This document shows, one piece after another, positions 25,246-34,774 of a stretch of DNA of 64,000 nucleotides (position 1 is the stretch's first letter; each line of letters begins with the position of its first letter). This DNA is from Bacteroidales bacterium (GTDB lineage: Bacteria; Bacteroidota; Bacteroidia; Bacteroidales; Tenuifilaceae): the NCBI GenBank assembly GCA_020636845.1, contig JACJXD010000002.1, positions 62,001 through 126,000 on the forward strand, written 5' to 3'. Below the pieces are notes generated by a model, which worked only from the letters and a program-made list of their open reading frames with translations, was not told the DNA's origin and made no database searches. A program made the position numbers and the translations under genes.

Positions 25246-25371
25246 TCACATTATAAAAGGCGCATCTTTGTATGCTTGAACAAGATAAAACCACCTGGCT
25301 AAGTTGGTTTTATCTTCATTCTTCTTTCTTTCATAATAACCTACGAGTGCTGCTATTCCAAATAAAACCAT
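25246..25371 (-). CDS. Possible small membrane peptide (uncertain)
   Basis: A 41-codon frame from the ATG at 25371 encodes one hydrophobic helix (MVLFGIAALVGYY) followed by a charged tail (ERKKNEDKTNLARWFYLVQ) and ends at TGA 25246-25248. The frame is open nine further codons upstream with no start codon, which suggests either a shorter true start or a truncated gene. A 12-bp inverted repeat (AAGATAAAACCA, 25282-25316) lies inside it and could itself be a terminator. Weak support. Confidence 0.25.
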   Translation of the reverse strand: MVLFGIAALVGYYERKKNEDKTNLARWFYLVQAYKDAPFIM

Positions 25372-25696
25372 TACAATAATTACAAAATAAGACGTACTCT
25401 TTTACCGAACTTCCATCAGATATCTAAAGAATTGGCGCATCGCTTTGAATTAATCGTTTTCCTTTGTAAAACGATATCATTATAAAATAAAGCCATAAAA
25501 TTACCAAAAGGTTGCAATAAAACCCAGTAGATTTTCTTACATCCTTTTAAATCTTTTATAGTTTCCTTTTAATTCTTAAGTGCCTAATATAATTTTTATC
25601 ATACGCTCTTTACATTTCTGCTTTTACAATATTCTCTTTTAATCTCTGAAACAAAATGCTTTGTTAAGCTCATATTTAAGACCTTTTGTGACAAAC

Positions 25697-25897
25697 CTCT
25701 GCTCGGCGAAGTCTGCGACTTCGTCGTAATTAAGTAGCGGTCTTCTGACCGCGTAAAACTCTCCACTATTTGATAGCCTGTTGACATAGTAGCAAGTTAG
25801 CGATTTTCCGTTGAAAAAACAGGTAAAAAGTTGAATCTTATGCGGTCTATAGACCGCTGTTTAGGTACGACGTAGTTACAAACTACGCTGAACTAAG
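25697..25897. repeat. REP-like repeat unit, copy B (intact)
   Basis: A unit of about 200 bases contains four good palindromes in a row: CGAAGTC-TGC-GACTTCG, GCGGTC-TTCT-GACCGC, GCGGTCTATAGACCGC (perfect 16 bp) and CGTAGTT-ACA-AACTACG. The same order is seen, partly decayed, in the copy at 24958 and as a fragment near 24471-24535. Short palindromes in clusters are the hallmark of REP/BIME-type elements, often spread by RAYT transposases; none is encoded in this window. Confidence 0.8.
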
Positions 25898-25920
25898 GAA
25901 TAAACTCTGCTAAAATAGAC

Positions 25921-25955
25921 GGAGGCAGAGCAATTGCCTCCCAACTTTTCTATTT
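25921..25955. terminator. Hairpin upstream of comM (terminator-like)
   Basis: GGAGGCA at 25921-25927 pairs with TGCCTCC at 25935-25941, followed by CAACTTTTCTATTTTT. It fits a terminator reading rightwards, although no gene upstream clearly needs one. It may close transcription from the repeat region. Confidence 0.4.
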
Positions 25956-26075
25956 TTATTTACACTCCCCATCAAACGGAGAATGCCACTTCGTACATCT
26001 TTTTAAAAACAGTAATGTTTTCGTAATTGACAATTTTCTAGTAACTTGTATATTACATTCAGCACTTCAGAAAAT

Positions 26076-27614
26076 ATGCTCGTAAAAACATTTGGCAGCG
26101 CGGTTCATGGCATTAAGGCAACAACAATTACCATTGAGGTTAGCGTATCGCAAGGGGTTAACTTTTTTTTGGTCGGCCTGCCCGATAGCGCCGTTAAGGA
26201 AAGCCAGCAACGTATAACCTCGGCCTTGGAAACCAATAAATTCAAATTTCCTAAAAAGCGTGTGGTAATCAACATGGCCCCTGCCGATATTCGCAAAGAA
26301 GGTTCCGCTTACGATTTACCCTTGGCCGTCGGAATTTTGGCCGCATCGGAACAAATTAAAGCCGACATGCTTCAGGAATTTGTAATTATGGGCGAGCTAT
26401 CGCTCGACGGGACCATTCAGCCAATCAAAGGCGTACTGCCAATTGCCATTCAGGCTCGAGAGGAGGGCTTTCGGGGTTTCATGGTACCAAAGCAAAATGC
26501 ACAGGAAGCTGCTGTGGTAAATAATTTGGAGGTTTACGGGGTTAACAACATTAAGGAGGTAATCGACTTCTTCAATGGAAACACACAACTGGAGCCTACG
26601 GTTATTAATACCAGGGAGGAATTCTTTTCCCATGCCAACGACTACGATGTCGATTTTTCCGATGTTAAAGGACAAGAAAACGTTAAACGGGCGCTTGAAG
26701 TTGCCGCTGCCGGAGGACATAACATCATTATGGTTGGACCTCCCGGTTCGGGTAAAACAATGTTGGCCAAACGTATTCCTACCATTATTCCACCGCTCAC
26801 GCTGAGAGAGGCTCTGGAAACAACAAAAATTCATTCGGTTGCAGGTAAAATAGATAAGGGAACATCCCTTATGACAAAAAGACCCTTTAGGGCGCCACAC
26901 CACACAATTTCTGATGTAGCCCTAGTTGGCGGTGGGCAATATCCACAACCAGGCGAAATTTCGTTGGCCCATAACGGCGTTCTGTTTCTTGACGAACTTC
27001 CCGAATTTAAACGAACCGTTTTAGAGGTTATGCGTCAGCCGCTCGAAGACAGGGTTATTACCATTTCTCGCGCTAAGTTTACCGTTGAGTATCCTGCCAG
27101 TTTCATGCTGGTTGCATCGATGAATCCATGTCCTTGCGGATATTTTAATCATCCAGAAAAGGAATGCGTTTGCTCGCCAGGTGTTGTTCAGAAATATTTG
27201 AACCGAATTTCGGGTCCGCTTCTCGACCGCATTGATATTCACGTTGAAGTTATTCCAGTACCCTTCGAGAAGTTATCGTCGGCACCTCCAGCCGAAAGTA
27301 GCGCAACTATCCGTGAAAGAGTGGTAAAAGCCCGTCAAATTCAAGAAGAACGATTTGTAGAATGGAAAAATGTTTACTGCAACGCCCAAATGAACTCCAA
27401 GTTGATCAGAAAATTTTGTGAGCTAACACCGGAAGGCTCCGGATTACTCAAAACGGCTATGGAGCGATTGGGCTTATCGGCCAGAGCATACGACAGAATA
27501 CTGAAAGTAGCCAGAACCATTGCCGATCTCGATAATTCTACAAATATCCAATCCGAACATGTTGCCGAAGCCATTCAGTATCGAAGCCTTGATCGGGACA
27601 ATTGGGGCTCGTAA
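26076..27614 (+). CDS. comM: ComM/YifB-family Mg-chelatase-like AAA ATPase
   Basis: The ATG at 26076 (MLVKTFGSAVHG) gives 512 residues, the normal size; the longer frame adds ten residues not found in the family. The ChlI-like N domain (1-190) is followed by a AAA+ core with Walker A GPPGSGKTMLAKR, Walker B VLFLDELPEF and sensor region RQPLEDRVITISRA. The C-terminal Mg-chelatase part follows (CPCGYFNHPEKECVC, a cysteine-rich loop, then GPLLDRIDIHVEV). ComM is a hexameric helicase that promotes branch migration during natural transformation; the family is wide in non-competent bacteria, where its role is less clear. Single gene. Confidence 0.96.
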   Translation: MLVKTFGSAVHGIKATTITIEVSVSQGVNFFLVGLPDSAVKESQQRITSALETNKFKFPKKRVVINMAPADIRKEGSAYDLPLAVGILAASEQIKADMLQEFVIMGELSLDGTIQPIKGVLPIAIQAREEGFRGFMVPKQNAQEAAVVNNLEVYGVNNIKEVIDFFNGNTQLEPTVINTREEFFSHANDYDVDFSDVKGQENVKRALEVAAAGGHNIIMVGPPGSGKTMLAKRIPTIIPPLTLREALETTKIHSVAGKIDKGTSLMTKRPFRAPHHTISDVALVGGGQYPQPGEISLAHNGVLFLDELPEFKRTVLEVMRQPLEDRVITISRAKFTVEYPASFMLVASMNPCPCGYFNHPEKECVCSPGVVQKYLNRISGPLLDRIDIHVEVIPVPFEKLSSAPPAESSATIRERVVKARQIQEERFVEWKNVYCNAQMNSKLIRKFCELTPEGSGLLKTAMERLGLSARAYDRILKVARTIADLDNSTNIQSEHVAEAIQYRSLDRDNWGS

Positions 27615-28018
27615 CAATTGTTCGCTTCGTTCCATAATTATAAAATATACTATTAACTAAGCACATCAAGCAATCCAAACATAATATCATATATAAATAC
27701 GCATACTGACTTGTAAAAATTCAGGCACTTGTTTCATCTTGTACAAGAACAAATATGCTATGTTTTGTAGCATGTAAATCGCTTTGTTGAATAAACAATT
27801 ACTATATTGCCATGTTATTACAGCCATTTGCAAAAATGGAACTTGCTAACACAAATTATTGTACAAAATGAACGTTGATTTTCAGCAATTTATGACAAGA
27901 AGAGTGGTTTTACAACAAAAAAGAGACAAATAATTTGCTAAACATTGCTCCGTTGATGTTGTTATGAATAAATTTGTAACCAAATATAATTCCATTAATA
28001 ACTTAAAACCAGTTATGT
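27615..28018. other. Intergenic region before hppA
   Basis: 404 bases with no credible gene. It is AT-rich and ends with the hppA promoter. Several TTGTAC/TTGTAA-type words recur but I could not resolve them into a regulator site. Confidence 0.5.
27945..27976 (+). promoter_or_regulatory. Promoter of hppA
   Basis: TAAATTTG at 27969-27976 matches the -7 consensus. TTG at 27945-27947, 21 bases upstream, serves as a -33 box. The predicted start gives a leader of about 35 bases before the ATG at 28019. Confidence 0.55.
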
Positions 28019-30235
28019 ATGATTATTTCTAATCTATTTTGGGTTGTGCCAATTGCATCGGTAATAGCCCTTGTGTTTGCCTACATCTTTTTTAGGCAGA
28101 TGATGAAAGAGGATGAGGGAACCGACACAATGCGTAAAATTGCATTGCATGTTCGAAAGGGAGCTATGTCGTACCTCAAACAACAGTACAAAATTGTAGC
28201 TATTGTATTTTTAGTGCTGTTAGTGCTTTTCGCATTTTTAGCCTTCGGCTTAGGCGTTCAAAATGGTTGGACTCCATTTGCTTTTCTAACCGGCGGTTTC
28301 TTCTCTGGCTTGGCAGGATTTTTCGGAATGAAAACTGCTACATACGCCTCAGCTCGTACTGCAAATGCAGCAAAGAACTCTCTTAATCATGGACTAAAGG
28401 TAGCTTTTCGATCAGGCGCTGTTATGGGATTAGTTGTTGTCGGTCTTGCTGTTCTTGATGTTTCCTTATGGTACTTAGTATTGAATTATTTTATTGACGA
28501 ACCCGATCAAACACACAAACTTATAATTATCACTACTACAATGTTAACTTTCGGCATGGGTGCTTCCACTCAAGCATTGTTTGCCCGTGTTGGTGGTGGT
28601 ATTTACACAAAAGCTGCCGATGTTGGAGCTGACCTTGTTGGAAAAGTTGAAGCAGGAATTCCTGAAGATGACCCTCGTAACCCTGCAACTATTGCCGATA
28701 ACGTAGGCGATAACGTAGGCGATGTTGCCGGAATGGGTGCAGACCTTTACGAATCGTATGCAGGATCTATCTTGGCAACAGCAGCTTTAGGAGCATCGGC
28801 TTTTGCTACAATAGATGCTAACATGCAATATAAAGCCGTTTTAGCTCCTATGCTTATTGCTGCCATTGGAATTATTTTATCAATCATTGGTATTTACGTT
28901 GTAAAAACAAAGGACGGAGCTACAATGAAAAACCTTCTTCGTTCCCTTGGAACCGGTGTTAATTTAAGTTCGGTTTTAATAGCATTAGCAACCTTTGTTA
29001 TACTCCATTCGTTACAAATTACCAATTGGGTAGGAATCTCTTTCTCGGTAATTTCAGGGTTGGCTGCTGGTGTAATTATTGGTCAATCAACCGAATATTT
29101 TACATCTCACTCATACAGGCCAACTCAAAGAGTATCGGAAAGTTCTCAAACAGGTCCTGCAACAGTAATTATTTCAGGTGTTGGATTGGGAATGATATCC
29201 ACTGCTATTCCTGTAATTACTATTGCCATTGCCATTTTAATGGCGTTTCTCTGTGCAATAAACTTCGACGTGGCCAACATGCTTACCGCACAAAACATTC
29301 AACTTGGCTTATATGGAATTGGTATAGCTGCTGTTGGTATGCTTTCTACACTAGGTATCACTTTAGCAACCGATGCTTATGGCCCAATTGCCGATAACGC
29401 AGGCGGAAATGCAGAAATGAGTCACCTTGGTCCTGAGGTACGTAAACGTACGGATGCTCTTGATTCTTTAGGAAATACTACCGCTGCAACAGGAAAAGGC
29501 TTTGCAATTGGCTCGGCAGCTTTAACAGCTCTTGCTCTTTTGGCCTCGTATATCGAAGAAATTAAAATTGGATTACTTCGAATTGGCGAAAAAGTTATTA
29601 CACTTACCGATGGAAGCACCATTGAAGTTGCCAAGGCAAACATTCTCAACTTCATGGATTACTACCATGTAAACCTAATGAACCCTATTGTTTTGGTAGG
29701 TATATTTATTGGTGCAATGATGGCATTTCTTTTTTCCGGTTTAACTATGAATGCAGTTGGGCGTGCCGCTCAAAAAATGGTTGAAGAAGTTCGCCGCCAG
29801 TTCCGCGAAATTGCTGGAATCATGGAAGGCAAAGCAGAACCGGACTATGCTCGCTGCGTTGCCATTTCAACTCGTGGTGCACAAATTGAAATGATTCTCC
29901 CTTCAGTATTAGCAATTGTAATCCCAATTGCTACCGGATTAGTTCTTGGCGTTGCCGGCGTATTAGGATTACTTGTTGGAGGTCTTAGCGCCGGTTTTGT
30001 ATTGGCAATTTTCATGGCCAATTCCGGTGGTGCTTGGGACAATGCAAAAAAATACATTGAAGAAGGAAACTTCGGAGGAAAAGGTTCGGCAAACCACAAA
30101 GCAGCAGTTGTTGGCGATACCGTTGGCGATCCTTTTAAAGACACTTCCGGACCCAGCCTAAACATTCTTATTAAGTTAATGAGTATGGTATCAATTGTAA
30201 TGGCAGGGGTAACCGTAGCTTATAGTTTATTCTAA
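28019..30235 (+). CDS. hppA: Membrane-bound ion-pumping pyrophosphatase
   Basis: The 738-residue membrane protein with about 16 helices couples hydrolysis of pyrophosphate to ion export. Hallmarks are GGIYTKAADVGADLVGKVEA, PEDDPRNPATIADNVGDNVG (substrate-binding acidic loop), LATDAYGPIADNAGGNAEM and the C-terminal VVGDTVGDPFKDTSGPSLN. In the segment LGNTTAATGKGFAIGSA the position that is Lys in K+-independent enzymes is Ala, so it should need K+. Enzymes of this group in Bacteroides relatives pump Na+ as well as H+, so the transported ion cannot be fixed here. It helps recover energy from pyrophosphate in anaerobic metabolism. Confidence 0.97.
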   Translation: MIISNLFWVVPIASVIALVFAYIFFRQMMKEDEGTDTMRKIALHVRKGAMSYLKQQYKIVAIVFLVLLVLFAFLAFGLGVQNGWTPFAFLTGGFFSGLAGFFGMKTATYASARTANAAKNSLNHGLKVAFRSGAVMGLVVVGLAVLDVSLWYLVLNYFIDEPDQTHKLIIITTTMLTFGMGASTQALFARVGGGIYTKAADVGADLVGKVEAGIPEDDPRNPATIADNVGDNVGDVAGMGADLYESYAGSILATAALGASAFATIDANMQYKAVLAPMLIAAIGIILSIIGIYVVKTKDGATMKNLLRSLGTGVNLSSVLIALATFVILHSLQITNWVGISFSVISGLAAGVIIGQSTEYFTSHSYRPTQRVSESSQTGPATVIISGVGLGMISTAIPVITIAIAILMAFLCAINFDVANMLTAQNIQLGLYGIGIAAVGMLSTLGITLATDAYGPIADNAGGNAEMSHLGPEVRKRTDALDSLGNTTAATGKGFAIGSAALTALALLASYIEEIKIGLLRIGEKVITLTDGSTIEVAKANILNFMDYYHVNLMNPIVLVGIFIGAMMAFLFSGLTMNAVGRAAQKMVEEVRRQFREIAGIMEGKAEPDYARCVAISTRGAQIEMILPSVLAIVIPIATGLVLGVAGVLGLLVGGLSAGFVLAIFMANSGGAWDNAKKYIEEGNFGGKGSANHKAAVVGDTVGDPFKDTSGPSLNILIKLMSMVSIVMAGVTVAYSLF

Positions 30236-30252
30236 AAAAAATCGCAATAAGA

Positions 30253-30292
30253 ATAGAAGGAGTTACCAAAAGGTAACTCCTTCTATTTTTTA
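30253..30292 (+). terminator. Terminator after hppA
   Basis: A perfect 15-bp stem (ATAGAAGGAGTTACC with AAAA loop) is followed by five or more T residues, 17 bases after the hppA stop. Confidence 0.92.
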
Positions 30293-30351
30293 AGGACTCG
30301 ATAAATCGTATAGCATACTTTAACCGTAGAAATTTCTCTATCGGCCAACAT

Positions 30352-30382
30352 TTTGGTATGTAAGTTTGTTATACTACTTTTG
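30352..30382 (+). promoter_or_regulatory. Promoter of the decayed lpdA
   Basis: TTTG at 30352-30355 and TACTTTTG at 30375-30382 are 19 bases apart and match the consensus exactly. The promoter has survived although the gene has not. Confidence 0.7.
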
Positions 30383-30402
30383 AAAAACAAAACCTTGACA
30401 CA

Positions 30403-31761
30403 ATGAACTTCGACTTAATCGTTATAGGAAGCGGCCCGGGAGGTTACGTGGCTGCTATTAGAGCCAGTCAACTTGGACTTAAAGTTGCCGTTGTTGAAAA
30501 AGAAAACCTAGGAGGAATTTGCCTTAATTGGGGCTGTATTCCCACCAAAGCGCTTCTAAAAAGCGCACAAGTATTCGAATACGCATCACATGCAGCCGAA
30601 TACGGAGTTTCTACTTCGGAAGTAAAACCCGACTTTGAAAAAATGATTGCCCGTAGCCGAGGCGTTGCCGATACCATGAGCAAAGGAATTCAGTTCCTTT
30701 TCAAAAAAATAATATTACTGTAATTACGGGAACGGAAAACTTAAAGACAACCACACTGTTTCCGTAACCGCTCCTGACAATGCTGTTTCGGATTACACAT
30801 TGTATATAATTTTGGCAACAGGCGCATTACGCTCAGGAACTTCAACCTTAAACAGGATGAGTAAAATTATTGGTTACTGTCAGGCGAACCTTACCAAACA
30901 ACCTAAAAGCATGTTGGTTGTAGGCTCCGAACCATAGGCGGCAGTTTGCATACTTCTACAATGCTGTAGGAACAAAGTAAACCCTGGTAGAGTACATGCC
31001 CAACATTGTTCCACTCGAAGACGAAGAGGTTAGCAAAACGTTAGAACGTTCATTCAAAAAAAGCAGGGATCGCAGTAAAACAAACGCATCGGTCACTTCC
31101 GTTGATACTTCCAGGAGAACTATGCAAAATTAGCATTCAAGCAAAAAGGGACGGAAGAAGTTGAAGCCGAAACTGTTCTATCAGCCGTAAAATTACTCGA
31201 ACCTTGAAGAATAGGCATCGAAGAACTTGGCATTGTCATTGAAGAGAACAAGGTAAAGTTGATGAATTTACCGTACAAATGTTGAAGGAATATGCCATTG
31301 GTGATATTGTTCCGGTCCTGCTCTCGCTCATGTTGCCTCTTGAAGGAATCACTTGTGTAGAAAGATTGCAGGATTAAATCCAAAGTCCATAAACAAAAAC
31401 ATTCCTGGATGTACATACACTACACCCGAAGTTTCATCAGTAGGAATGTCAGAAAAAGCAGCAATAAAGCAGGTCACAAATTAAAGTTGGAAAATTTCCG
31501 TTCACCGCATCAATTAAAATTTACTGCTGCAGGAATGCGCGAAGGCTTCGTAAAATTAATATTCGATGCAAAGTACGGCGAATCACTGGGAGCACACATG
31601 GTTGGCAGCAACGTTACCGAAATGATAGAAGAACTTGTTGTTGCCAGGAACTTGGAAACTTCTGACACGAACTAATTAAGAGCATTCACCCTCACCCAAC
31701 TATGAGCGAGGCAATTATGGAAGCCGCTTCGGCTGCTTACGGCGAGGCTATTCATATTTAG
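30403..31761 (+). pseudogene. lpdA: Dihydrolipoyl dehydrogenase, multiply frameshifted
   Basis: The first 104 codons are a perfect lipoamide dehydrogenase N terminus (IVIGSGPGGYVAAIRASQLG, then the redox-active disulfide GGICLNWGCIPTKAL). A frameshift in an A-run near 30705 ends this frame at 30723. Reading other frames recovers ITGTG, EYMPNIVPLEDEEVSKTLERS, EGFVKLIFDAKYGE-like and HPHPTMSEAIMEAASAAYGE to the normal end at 31761. At least five indels and several stops separate the pieces, including a stop in the NAD-binding motif region. A single sequencing error cannot explain this. The intact gene would encode about 450 residues and form the E3 subunit of keto-acid dehydrogenases or glycine cleavage. 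A functional copy probably exists elsewhere. Confidence 0.93.
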
Positions 31762-31781
31762 TAACTCAATAGGTAAAAATA

Positions 31782-31820
31782 AAAAAACAGCCGCTTAGTT
31801 AAGTCGGCTGTTTTTCTTTT
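31782..31820. terminator. Bidirectional terminator between lpdA remnant and sppA
   Basis: AAAAAACAGCCG pairs with CGGCTGTTTTT around a CTTAGTTAAGT loop region, with A-run and T-run on opposite sides, so it can stop both the plus-strand transcript and the minus-strand sppA. Confidence 0.85.
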
Positions 31821-31837
31821 ATATAATATAAAAACCC

Positions 31838-33604
31838 TTAGTAAACTTCTACATTGTAAGGTAAACGAGCCTGTACGCCTTGATTCTGCATCATGCTTTT
31901 TAGGCAATTAAAATATTTATAGCCATCGCCAAGTTCGTTATGAAGTAACGCAGCCCGTGCTTCTCCCGTCATCTCTTTAATCAGTTCTTCAACAGGGCTC
32001 TTTTGTTCGGGCAATTCGATTAAGCGATAATTTTCGAGATTTGCCTTTTGTGCTGCCAAAGTAATAGCATCGGTTAAACCGCCAAAGTTGTCAACCAATT
32101 TAATCTCCTTAGCATTTACACCGCTCCAAACTCTCCCTTGACCTATTTCGTCAACGCGTTCAACAGGAATTTGCCGACCTTCCGAAACATGTCCAATAAA
32201 AGATTGATAGGTTCCCTCTATCAACAATTGTCCAACAGAACGTTCCTCTTCGGTCATGGAACGGAAGCTGCTAAAGAAATCGGCATGGTCATTGGTTTTT
32301 ACAACATCAACGTTAATGCCCAACTTTTTATCCAACGCCTTTCCATAATTAAAGAATAGGCCAAACACTCCTATAGAGCCCGTAATAGTTGTTGGACTGG
32401 CAACAATTTCGGTAGCAGGAGCAGATATGTAATAACCACCCGAAGCGGCATAGTCGCCCATTGAAACGATAACAGGTTTAACCTTTGCAGCAAGGTCAAC
32501 CTCGCGCCAAATAACTTCCGATGCAAGAGCGCTTCCACCCGGAGAGTTTACTCGGAAAACTATAGCCTTTACCGAACTATCGCGACGAGCCTTTCTAATA
32601 GCCCTAGACAACCCGTCGGAACCAATATTATCGTCGCTGCCTTCGCCCATTCCTATTTCACCCTGTGCATATATAACCGCAATTTTATCCTTGGAAAACT
32701 TCTTTTTTACAACTTCCGGAGCCTTAAAATATTTTTCCAACTTAACCACCGTTAAGTCTTTTTTATCGGAAATGCCAAGTTTGGTCTTTAAGAAATCTAT
32801 TAGTTCGTCCTTATAAATAAGTCCATCTATCAACTTATTATTGAGGCAAGCCTTAGCGTTTAAAATTTCCATGTTGTTTGCCATACGGTTCAAATCCGCT
32901 GAACTAATATTCCGCGAAGCGGAAATTCCGTCAACCCAGCAATTCCATATCGACGATAAGTAAGTCATGGTTTGCTCCCGGTTTGCCGGACTCATTTTAT
33001 CCAGCATAAACGGCTCTACAGCGCTTTTAAATTTCCCATGACGAATAATTTGCGGCTCAACGCCCAACTTATCAAGGGCATTCTTAAAAAACATTATTTG
33101 AGAACGAAGCCCTAGCCACTCTACCATGCCTTCGGGATTTAAAAATACGCTATCGGATACCGAAGCCAAATAGTAAGCCTTCTGGCTATATGTATCGCTA
33201 TAACTGTAAATAAACTTTCCGGATTCTTTAAACTTCAAAAGGGCATTACGAATTTCTTCCGTTGTTGCGGCTCCGGCATTTACAGCATCAATTTCCATCA
33301 AAATACCTTTAATGTGTGGGTCGTCCTTTGCGTTGTTCAAAGCCTTCAATATTTTATTCAATCCTAATGATGTTTTAGGTTGAAGAGTTCCAGGATTAAA
33401 GCCAGCGAAAGGGTTATCGTTTGCCCTATCCACTATTTCCTTATCAAGTTTAATGTAAAGAATACTATTATCCTTTACGCTAACAGGCTTATCGGACGAT
33501 GATGCAATTGCACTCACAATGCCCATCATAATTAAAAATGCCAGAAATAGGGATATCAACACTCCCAGAATGCTGGCAAATAAATACTTAAAAAAACTTT
33601 TCAT
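31838..33604 (-). CDS. sppA: Signal peptide peptidase SppA, 67K type
   Basis: The 588-residue protease has one N-terminal membrane helix (about 7-33) and two peptidase-S49 repeats, as in the long 67-kDa form. The catalytic lysine region RHGKFKSAVEPFMLDKMSP lies in the first repeat. The catalytic serine lies in GDYAASGGYYISAPATEIVA of the second, with SPGGSALASE preceding it. It degrades leftover signal peptides in the membrane. It stands alone and shares a terminator with the lpdA remnant. Confidence 0.95.
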   Translation of the reverse strand: MKSFFKYLFASILGVLISLFLAFLIMMGIVSAIASSSDKPVSVKDNSILYIKLDKEIVDRANDNPFAGFNPGTLQPKTSLGLNKILKALNNAKDDPHIKGILMEIDAVNAGAATTEEIRNALLKFKESGKFIYSYSDTYSQKAYYLASVSDSVFLNPEGMVEWLGLRSQIMFFKNALDKLGVEPQIIRHGKFKSAVEPFMLDKMSPANREQTMTYLSSIWNCWVDGISASRNISSADLNRMANNMEILNAKACLNNKLIDGLIYKDELIDFLKTKLGISDKKDLTVVKLEKYFKAPEVVKKKFSKDKIAVIYAQGEIGMGEGSDDNIGSDGLSRAIRKARRDSSVKAIVFRVNSPGGSALASEVIWREVDLAAKVKPVIVSMGDYAASGGYYISAPATEIVASPTTITGSIGVFGLFFNYGKALDKKLGINVDVVKTNDHADFFSSFRSMTEEERSVGQLLIEGTYQSFIGHVSEGRQIPVERVDEIGQGRVWSGVNAKEIKLVDNFGGLTDAITLAAQKANLENYRLIELPEQKSPVEELIKEMTGEARAALLHNELGDGYKYFNCLKSMMQNQGVQARLPYNVEVY

Positions 33605-33765
33605 TTTGCTTAGGGTTTTAGTTGATTTTCAATATATGACTTACAAAAACAGCATAAGTTACACCATTTTTTTAAATTGATTTGTCACAATTTTTACGAC
33701 CCTGTATTTTTGATAATTACGAGTAAATCATTTTGCGCCTGTTCTAAAAATATCTGACAAAAATC

Positions 33766-33797
33766 ATTGACTTTTAGTAATTCCAAGTTTACCTTTG
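33766..33797 (+). promoter_or_regulatory. Promoter of the activase-hypD operon
   Basis: ATTG at 33766-33769 and TACCTTTG at 33790-33797 are 20 bases apart. Transcription from near 33804 leaves a leader of about 160 bases before the activase ATG; I saw no riboswitch-like fold in it. Confidence 0.6.
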
Positions 33798-33966
33798 AAA
33801 TGAAATAAGTATCAGCACATGTCTGGTAAAAAGCAATCCACACTCTATCACAATAACGGAAAAGGTCTCTTCTCCTGCTGGATTTGCTGATTTCCTACTA
33901 ATCCTCGTATTCTTCTTATAAACAGGTAAAGTCCTGTTACATGTACTACTTTACATATTAAACACG

Positions 33967-34761
33967 ATGAAAGGATTAGTTTTCGATATTCGTCATTTCT
34001 CTATACACGATGGGCCCGGAATAAGAACAACCGTATTTTTAAAAGGCTGTCCATTAAGGTGCTTATGGTGTCATAACCCCGAAAGTCAAAGTACCAAACC
34101 TCAAACAGTAACCAAGGAAAATCGTATCGGAAGTAAAACATACTGTGTTCAGGATATTTTGGGAAAAGAGATGAGCGTTTCCGAAGTTATTACGGAAGTG
34201 GCTAAGGACACTCCCTTTTACGACGAATCCGGAGGAGGAGTAACTTTTTCGGGCGGAGAACCGCTTATGCAACCTGATTTTCTTATTGCTGCTATCGACG
34301 AGTGCTACAAATTAAAAATAGATGTAGCAATAGATACCAGCGGATTTGGAGCTCCTGATTTGCTTCGTAAAATAGCGGAGAAAAAGCCTCTTTTTCTTTT
34401 CGACTTAAAAGTGATAAACAACTCCGATTCTATTAAATATACAGGAGTCAATAGTAACATAATTATTAACAATTTAAAACTTTTAGATTCCTTAGGAACT
34501 AATATAGCAATACGTATTCCGCTTATCCCAACTATTACCGATACTACTGAAAATGTTCGGGCAATAGCAAACCTTGTAAATACGCTTAAATGCGCAACGC
34601 AGGTAAACTTGCTTCCATACCATGCAATTGCCGGAGATAAATACAGGCGTTTAGGAATAAGTTATCTGCTGAAAGATTTAAAACCATACACACAAAAAGA
34701 ACTGGACGATGTTGCTAAAAAGTTTAGCAATGTAAACGTACCTGTAACTATTGATGCTTAA
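33967..34761 (+). CDS. Radical SAM glycyl-radical-enzyme activase
   Basis: The 264-residue protein has the activase N terminus FSIHDGPGIRTTVFLKGCP and the radical SAM cluster CX3CX2C at Cys28, Cys32 and Cys35 (CPLRCLWC). GGGVTFSGGEP follows, the SAM-binding GGE motif. It would abstract hydrogen from the glycine of the partner enzyme. Only one cysteine (in TYCVQD) occurs in the region where many activases carry a ferredoxin-type insert with two extra 4Fe-4S clusters, so this is the short form. The next gene starts 13 bases after its stop, or overlaps it if the earlier ATG at 34754 is used. Confidence 0.95.
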   Translation: MKGLVFDIRHFSIHDGPGIRTTVFLKGCPLRCLWCHNPESQSTKPQTVTKENRIGSKTYCVQDILGKEMSVSEVITEVAKDTPFYDESGGGVTFSGGEPLMQPDFLIAAIDECYKLKIDVAIDTSGFGAPDLLRKIAEKKPLFLFDLKVINNSDSIKYTGVNSNIIINNLKLLDSLGTNIAIRIPLIPTITDTTENVRAIANLVNTLKCATQVNLLPYHAIAGDKYRRLGISYLLKDLKPYTQKELDDVAKKFSNVNVPVTIDA

Positions 34762-34774
34762 AAAATTTGAAAAT

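Noticed and set aside
25599..25787. 62-codon frame on the minus strand entering repeat copy B
   Set aside because: Same repeat read in another frame, with no start context.
30690..30730. Sequencing error as the cause of the lpdA break
   Set aside because: One slip in an A-run could be an error, but several further indels and stops downstream cannot.
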